This document shows, piece after piece, positions 30,791 to 34,166 of a DNA stretch of 34,166 bases (positions are counted from its first letter, which is position 1; each line of letters opens with the position of its first letter). This DNA is from Pseudolabrys sp. Lineage in GTDB: Bacteria > Pseudomonadota > Alphaproteobacteria > Rhizobiales > Xanthobacteraceae. Made by a program: the position numbers and the translations under genes. The DNA is taken from NCBI GenBank assembly GCA_022843325.1, contig JALHNV010000039.1:1-34166 (forward strand), written 5' to 3'. A model generated the notes under the pieces. It searched no databases, was not told the DNA's origin, and saw only the letters and a program-made list of their open reading frames with translations.

Positions 30791-31151
30791 GCCGCCTCCC
30801 AGCCGAGAGCCGGCGGGCCGGACGGCCCGCAGGCTATCGCCGGCTTATGTCACGCGGCGCGCGCCAGCGCCACGGCGTCGGCCCAGGCGGGAAAGCGCAC
30901 GTGTCCCGACGGGGTCAGTCGCCGCGGGCCACATCGTCTCGGCGACATCGCTTGCCGCCGTCATGAGGCCAAATTGGTGCGCCGCGCGATCCGTTTTCGG
31001 AGCAGACTGCGCCGGGCCGGGCCACGGCTGGCGGCTGACCGTTCAGGTTCAACGCCGGCCCATGCGTGAGTGGACAAATATATCGGTCGGCGCGGGCTGG
31101 CGTCGGCCGGGAGGACCTGCCAGCCTGTGACTTTGGTGAGGGAGATACCGC
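30791..31151. other. Intergenic region without recognised gene
   Basis: This 361-base gap lies between the divergent membrane protein and the GlxA-type regulator. It must hold both promoters. I see a 7-base hairpin (30813-30819 with 30824-30830) and GC-rich sequence. Open frames here run antisense into the regulator and have no coding support. No RNA gene is recognised. The regulator's ribosome site is GAGGGAGA at 31137-31144. Confidence 0.5.
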
Positions 31152-32138
31152 ATGCGCGTCGTCATCTTCGCACCCATCAACGTCCACGCGCTCGAAATCG
31201 CCGGCCTCACCGACGTGTTCGCCGAAGCCAATGCGCGCGCCGCGAAGCAAGTTTACGAGGTCACGATCGTCGCCGAAGACGACCGGCCGATCCTCAGCGG
31301 TTCGGGGCTCAAAATGCTGCCAGATCTGGCTTACCCCGCCATCGTCAACGGCCCGGATACACTTCTCGTCGCCGGCAGTGTCGGCGTTCCCCGGTCTCCG
31401 GGGCAAGGCGTGCTCGACTGGCTGAGCCGGATGGCGCCGCAGGCACGGCGCCACGGCTCGGTCTGCACGGGGGCCTTTCTGCTTGGCGAAGCCGGCCTTC
31501 TTCGCGGCCGCCGCGTGGCGACGCACTGGCAGTACGCGGCGCTGCTGGCCGAACGCTTTCCCGAAGCCAAGGTAGACGGCGATCGCGTGTTTGTCCGGGA
31601 CGGTGCCTTGGTCAGCTCGGCGGGATCGAGTGCGGCGATCGATCTCGGCCTGTCGCTGGTTGAAGAAGATCTCGGCCGCGACATAGCGCTCTACGTCGCC
31701 CGCCGCCTGGTCGTGTTCCTGAAACGGCCGGGCGACCAGTCGCAGTTCAGCGTCCATCTGGCGGCGCAGGCCGTCGACCGCAGCCGGCTGTACGACGTCC
31801 AGCAGTACATCCTGAATCATCCCGCCGAGGATTTGTCGGTCAGCACCCTGGCGAAGATCGCCGCGATGAGCGAACGCAACTTCGCGCGGGTCTTCAAGCA
31901 GGAAGTCGGACTTTCGCCATCCGACTATGTCGACCTGACGCGGATCGACGTCGCACGATACCTCCTTGAGGGCAGCCGGTTGTCGGTGGATGCGATCGCA
32001 GCGAAGAGCGGTTTCGGCTCCGCGCGGGCCATGCGCCGCGCCTTTCTGAAACATATCGGAGCGATGCCTTCCGACTATCGCGAGCGCTTCCGGACCGCCG
32101 GCGACGGTGCAAGGCTTAGTTTGTCCGGAATCGGCTGA
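31152..32138 (+). CDS. GlxA-family AraC-type transcriptional regulator (DJ-1/PfpI domain plus HTH)
   Basis: This 328-residue protein joins an N-terminal DJ-1/PfpI (class I glutamine amidotransferase-like) domain of about 180 residues to a C-terminal AraC-type double helix-turn-helix (about residues 220-318). The nucleophile-elbow-like cysteine is Cys105 in GSVCTGAFLLGEAG. The HTH contains LAKIAAMSERNFARVFKQEVG and SVDAIAAKSGFGSARAMRRAF. Members of this group regulate catabolism of compounds such as carnitine, betaine or arginine, sensed by the first domain. The ligand is unknown here. A good GAGGGAGA site precedes the ATG. The next gene is 65 bases downstream on the same strand. Confidence 0.93.
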   Translation: MRVVIFAPINVHALEIAGLTDVFAEANARAAKQVYEVTIVAEDDRPILSGSGLKMLPDLAYPAIVNGPDTLLVAGSVGVPRSPGQGVLDWLSRMAPQARRHGSVCTGAFLLGEAGLLRGRRVATHWQYAALLAERFPEAKVDGDRVFVRDGALVSSAGSSAAIDLGLSLVEEDLGRDIALYVARRLVVFLKRPGDQSQFSVHLAAQAVDRSRLYDVQQYILNHPAEDLSVSTLAKIAAMSERNFARVFKQEVGLSPSDYVDLTRIDVARYLLEGSRLSVDAIAAKSGFGSARAMRRAFLKHIGAMPSDYRERFRTAGDGARLSLSGIG

Positions 32139-32203
32139 CGGTTGTCTCCAAACGGCCGTACCCGTGGATTGTGGCGCTGCCCGGACTCGCCACTTCTCGG
32201 GTC

Positions 32204-33967
32204 ATGGACGACTTCAGCAGCCCCCCATCGCCGGATACCACCAGCCCCGAGGGGCCAGCCGGCAACGACGCGGATCCCGGTTCCGACGCCGTCCTTCGGT
32301 TGGTTGTGCCGAAACTTGTCGAGGAGTTGACCGACGGCATCGCCATTGCCCGCGTTTCGGCCGAGGACGCACCTCTGCTGTATGTCAACAAAGCCTTCGA
32401 ACGGCTCACCGGGTACGGGCGGCACGAGGCGCTTGGACAAGATTGCCGCTACCTGCAAGGCGATGAACGCGATCAGCCGGAGGTCGCCCGCATCCGCGCG
32501 GCCTTCAAGGCCGGTGAACCGCTGGATGTCACGCTGCGAAACTATCGCAAGGACGGGTCGCCTTTCTGGAACAGTCTCAGCCTCAGACCCATCGCGATCG
32601 ACGGGGAGCCGTTCTACCTCGGTATTCTTCGCGACGTGTCGGCCGTGCGGCAGACTGAAATCGCACTGGACCGCACGGCGCATTTCGACACCGCGACGGG
32701 ATGTCTCAATCGCCAGTCATTCATCGTCAATTTTGAGCGGCGCCTGATTGCGCATACAGGGCCCGCACTGATCGTGAAGCTCGACATCATCGGCTTCCAC
32801 GATATCAACGCCGGCTACGGTTTCGACATCGGCGACGCCTTGCTGCGCGAGACCGGCCGCCGCTTGCAGGCAACGGGAGCAGCGCTGGTCGCCCGGATGG
32901 GCGCGAACGAGTTCGCCTTGGCCTTCGAGCTTGCGGATGAAGCCGGCGCGCAATTCATGGTCAATCTCGTGTCGGCCGCGCTGACCGACGACTTCGTGAT
33001 CCCGGGCGCGAACGTCGCCCTGCGTTTTGCTATCGGCTATGCGATTGGCGAACCTGGCGGCAGTACGATCTCCCTGGTCCGCAACGCCGGTACCGCGCTG
33101 CAGGCCGCCAAAACGGACCCGCTGAGCGGTCCGCGAAAGTTTCGGCGCGCGGATCAGGAAGAGGCGCGTCACCGCGTCCGCATGACGGGCGAGTTGAAGA
33201 CCGCTATCGCGAACGACGAGTTCCTCTATCACTTCCAACCGCAAATCGATCTCACGACTGGCGACTGGGTCGGGGCGGAGGCCTTGATCCGGTGGAACCA
33301 TCCGCTGTTCGGGTGCCAGCCGCCGGGCCGTTTCATCGAGGCGGCCGAGCGCACCGGTCTGCTGCTCGAGCTCGGCGAACGCGGTCTGACCGCCGTCGCG
33401 GCGTTCGCCCGTCGCATCAACGCGCAGCGCGAGCGACCGTTGCGCTTCTCGGTCAATGTATCCGCGACCGAATTCCTGCACCGGGACATGGCGGAGTTGC
33501 TCGATCGGGTGCTGCGGGAGACCGGCGCCGACCCCGCCTGGCTGACGCTGGAGATCACCGAAAGCCTGTTCCTCAACGACACGCCGGGCGTGCTGGGGGC
33601 CTTCCGCCGGCTGCGCGATCTCGGTGTCGGCCTCGCCATTGACGATTTCGGCACAGGCTACTCCAGCCTCCGCCTGCTTGAGACGTTTCCGGTGACCGAG
33701 ATCAAGATCGACCGCAGCTTTATCGGCGAACTGGCGGCAAGCCCGTCGAAGATGGTCATCGTCCGGGCGATTATCGAACTCGGACGTGCTCTCGGGCTGG
33801 CCGTCGTGGCGGAGGGGGTGGAGACCGAGGGCCAGCGCACGCTGCTGGCCGGCATGGGCTGTTCGATCGCCCAGGGCTATCTTTTCAGCCGTCCGGTCGA
33901 TGCGGAGAGCTTTGTGTCGGCCTTGGGCCGGGCCTCGCAGCCGCCGGCCGACGACAGCGCTCCGTAA
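32204..33967 (+). CDS. LOV-GGDEF-EAL protein: likely light-linked c-di-GMP phosphodiesterase
   Basis: From ATG 32204 the protein has 587 residues in three domains. A PAS/LOV domain (about 30-150) has the photoactive-type cysteine Cys81 in GQDCRYLQG, followed by DQPEVARIRAAFKAGEPLDV and NYRKDGSPFWNSL. A GGDEF-fold domain (about 165-315) has the signature changed to GANEF (233-237), so cyclase activity is unlikely. An EAL domain (about 335-580) keeps EALIRW (359-361), NVSATEF, EITESLF, DDFGTGYS (480-487), IKIDRSF and VAEGVE, so c-di-GMP hydrolysis is expected. In LOV, the usual GRNC asparagine is Asp, and the late FIGVQ glutamine appears as Leu in FYLGILRDVS. A GTG at 32171 is an alternative start. 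There is no membrane segment. Confidence 0.92.
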   Translation: MDDFSSPPSPDTTSPEGPAGNDADPGSDAVLRLVVPKLVEELTDGIAIARVSAEDAPLLYVNKAFERLTGYGRHEALGQDCRYLQGDERDQPEVARIRAAFKAGEPLDVTLRNYRKDGSPFWNSLSLRPIAIDGEPFYLGILRDVSAVRQTEIALDRTAHFDTATGCLNRQSFIVNFERRLIAHTGPALIVKLDIIGFHDINAGYGFDIGDALLRETGRRLQATGAALVARMGANEFALAFELADEAGAQFMVNLVSAALTDDFVIPGANVALRFAIGYAIGEPGGSTISLVRNAGTALQAAKTDPLSGPRKFRRADQEEARHRVRMTGELKTAIANDEFLYHFQPQIDLTTGDWVGAEALIRWNHPLFGCQPPGRFIEAAERTGLLLELGERGLTAVAAFARRINAQRERPLRFSVNVSATEFLHRDMAELLDRVLRETGADPAWLTLEITESLFLNDTPGVLGAFRRLRDLGVGLAIDDFGTGYSSLRLLETFPVTEIKIDRSFIGELAASPSKMVIVRAIIELGRALGLAVVAEGVETEGQRTLLAGMGCSIAQGYLFSRPVDAESFVSALGRASQPPADDSAP

Positions 33968-34104
33968 ACCGCTGATGGCCGCGTTTAGGCCTTGGCGGCG
34001 CGACAGCGCGTCGCGGTCAAGCGGGCGGTTCAGTCTGGCGTGAATACTGAAAAATGGCGCCCCAGCGTGGATGAAACTGATAACTACGTTTCCGCTGGAG
34101 CGCT
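33968..34104. other. Intergenic region after the LOV gene
   Basis: This short stretch has no recognised gene or clear terminator. Its second half (from about 34040) is AT-richer than the rest of the window, which fits a promoter region. Confidence 0.35.
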
Positions 34105-34166
34105 ATGAAATTGCAGCCTACTGCTCCACGAAACAACCGGAATTGCGAGATTCCCCGCGTTTCCAC
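34105..34166 (+). CDS. Possible start of a further gene (cut by window end)
   Basis: ATG 34105 follows GGAG at 34097-34100 and opens a frame of 20 codons without a stop up to the window edge (MKLQPTAPRNNRNCEIP at the start). Too little is visible to name it, and chance is a real alternative. Confidence 0.2.
   Translation, partial: MKLQPTAPRNNRNCEIPRVS

Noticed and set aside
30915-32054. Minus-strand open frame opposite the GlxA-type regulator
   Set aside because: Shadow frame without domain pattern. The regulator on the plus strand has both of its domains.
1-34166. tRNA, rRNA, prophage, insertion sequence or CRISPR array
   Set aside because: I found no cloverleaf-like sequence, transposase motif, terminal repeats or regularly spaced repeats on reading through. 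A dedicated tRNA scan would be needed to be certain.

Overview
The window is GC-rich, densely coded chromosomal DNA. It most likely comes from an alphaproteobacterium of the order Hyphomicrobiales (Rhizobiales), in the Nitrobacteraceae/Xanthobacteraceae neighbourhood. This placement rests on base composition, protein flavour and the gene order alaC-hom-glpX-recJ. It is an inference, since no rRNA or other taxonomic marker is present. I see no rRNA, tRNA, CRISPR array, prophage or recognisable insertion sequence.

Layout. (1) 1-1680: a reactive-sulfur module, with a YgaP-like rhodanese (partial) and a two-cysteine ArsR regulator of the BigR/SqrR/YgaV type, divergent from a metallo-beta-lactamase-fold persulfide dioxygenase-like enzyme. 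(2) 1699-3522: class I PHA synthase. (3) 3720-9614: a housekeeping run with a small lipoprotein, alanine aminotransferase (alaC), homoserine dehydrogenase (hom), class II fructose-bisphosphatase (glpX) and recJ. (4) 9633-14078: a charged secreted protein, an orphan Bug/TctC-type binding protein, then soxY-soxZ and a flavocytochrome c pair (cytochrome plus FccB/SoxF flavoprotein) ending in an intrinsic terminator. (5) 14199-21713: a 4,5-dihydroxyphthalate decarboxylase-like protein. It is followed by a tight minus-strand operon (ThDP enzyme, ABC ATPase, two permeases, binding protein) and a divergent LysR regulator. (6) 21710-25331: cell-wall genes, namely an MltB-like lytic transglycosylase, a small secreted Gly/Ser/Thr-rich protein and an M23 peptidase. 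(7) 25455-28253: elongation factor P and its beta-lysylation enzymes (efp, with epmA-epmB divergent). (8) 28250-30790: a tiny membrane protein, a three-gene cassette (Arg-Ser-repeat peptide, HprK-like kinase, PqqD-like protein), and a membrane protein with a poly-glycine tail. (9) 31152-33967: a GlxA-type AraC regulator and an atypical LOV-GGDEF-EAL protein. The last 200 bases hold at most the start of another gene.

The most unusual item is the cassette at 28619-30093. A short peptide with a twin-arginine/leader-like N-terminus and a strictly alternating Arg-Ser/Thr/Asn tail is followed by a hairpin, an HPr-kinase-like ATPase and a PqqD-family (RiPP-recognition-element) protein that overlaps the kinase gene. 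This looks like a minimal peptide-modification (phospho-RiPP-like) system whose substrate resembles eukaryotic SR domains. The gene families are supported by sequence. The function as a peptide kinase system is inference. A second item is the LOV-GGDEF-EAL protein, whose photoactive cysteine and EAL residues are intact while its GGDEF motif is broken and two flavin-contact positions are changed.
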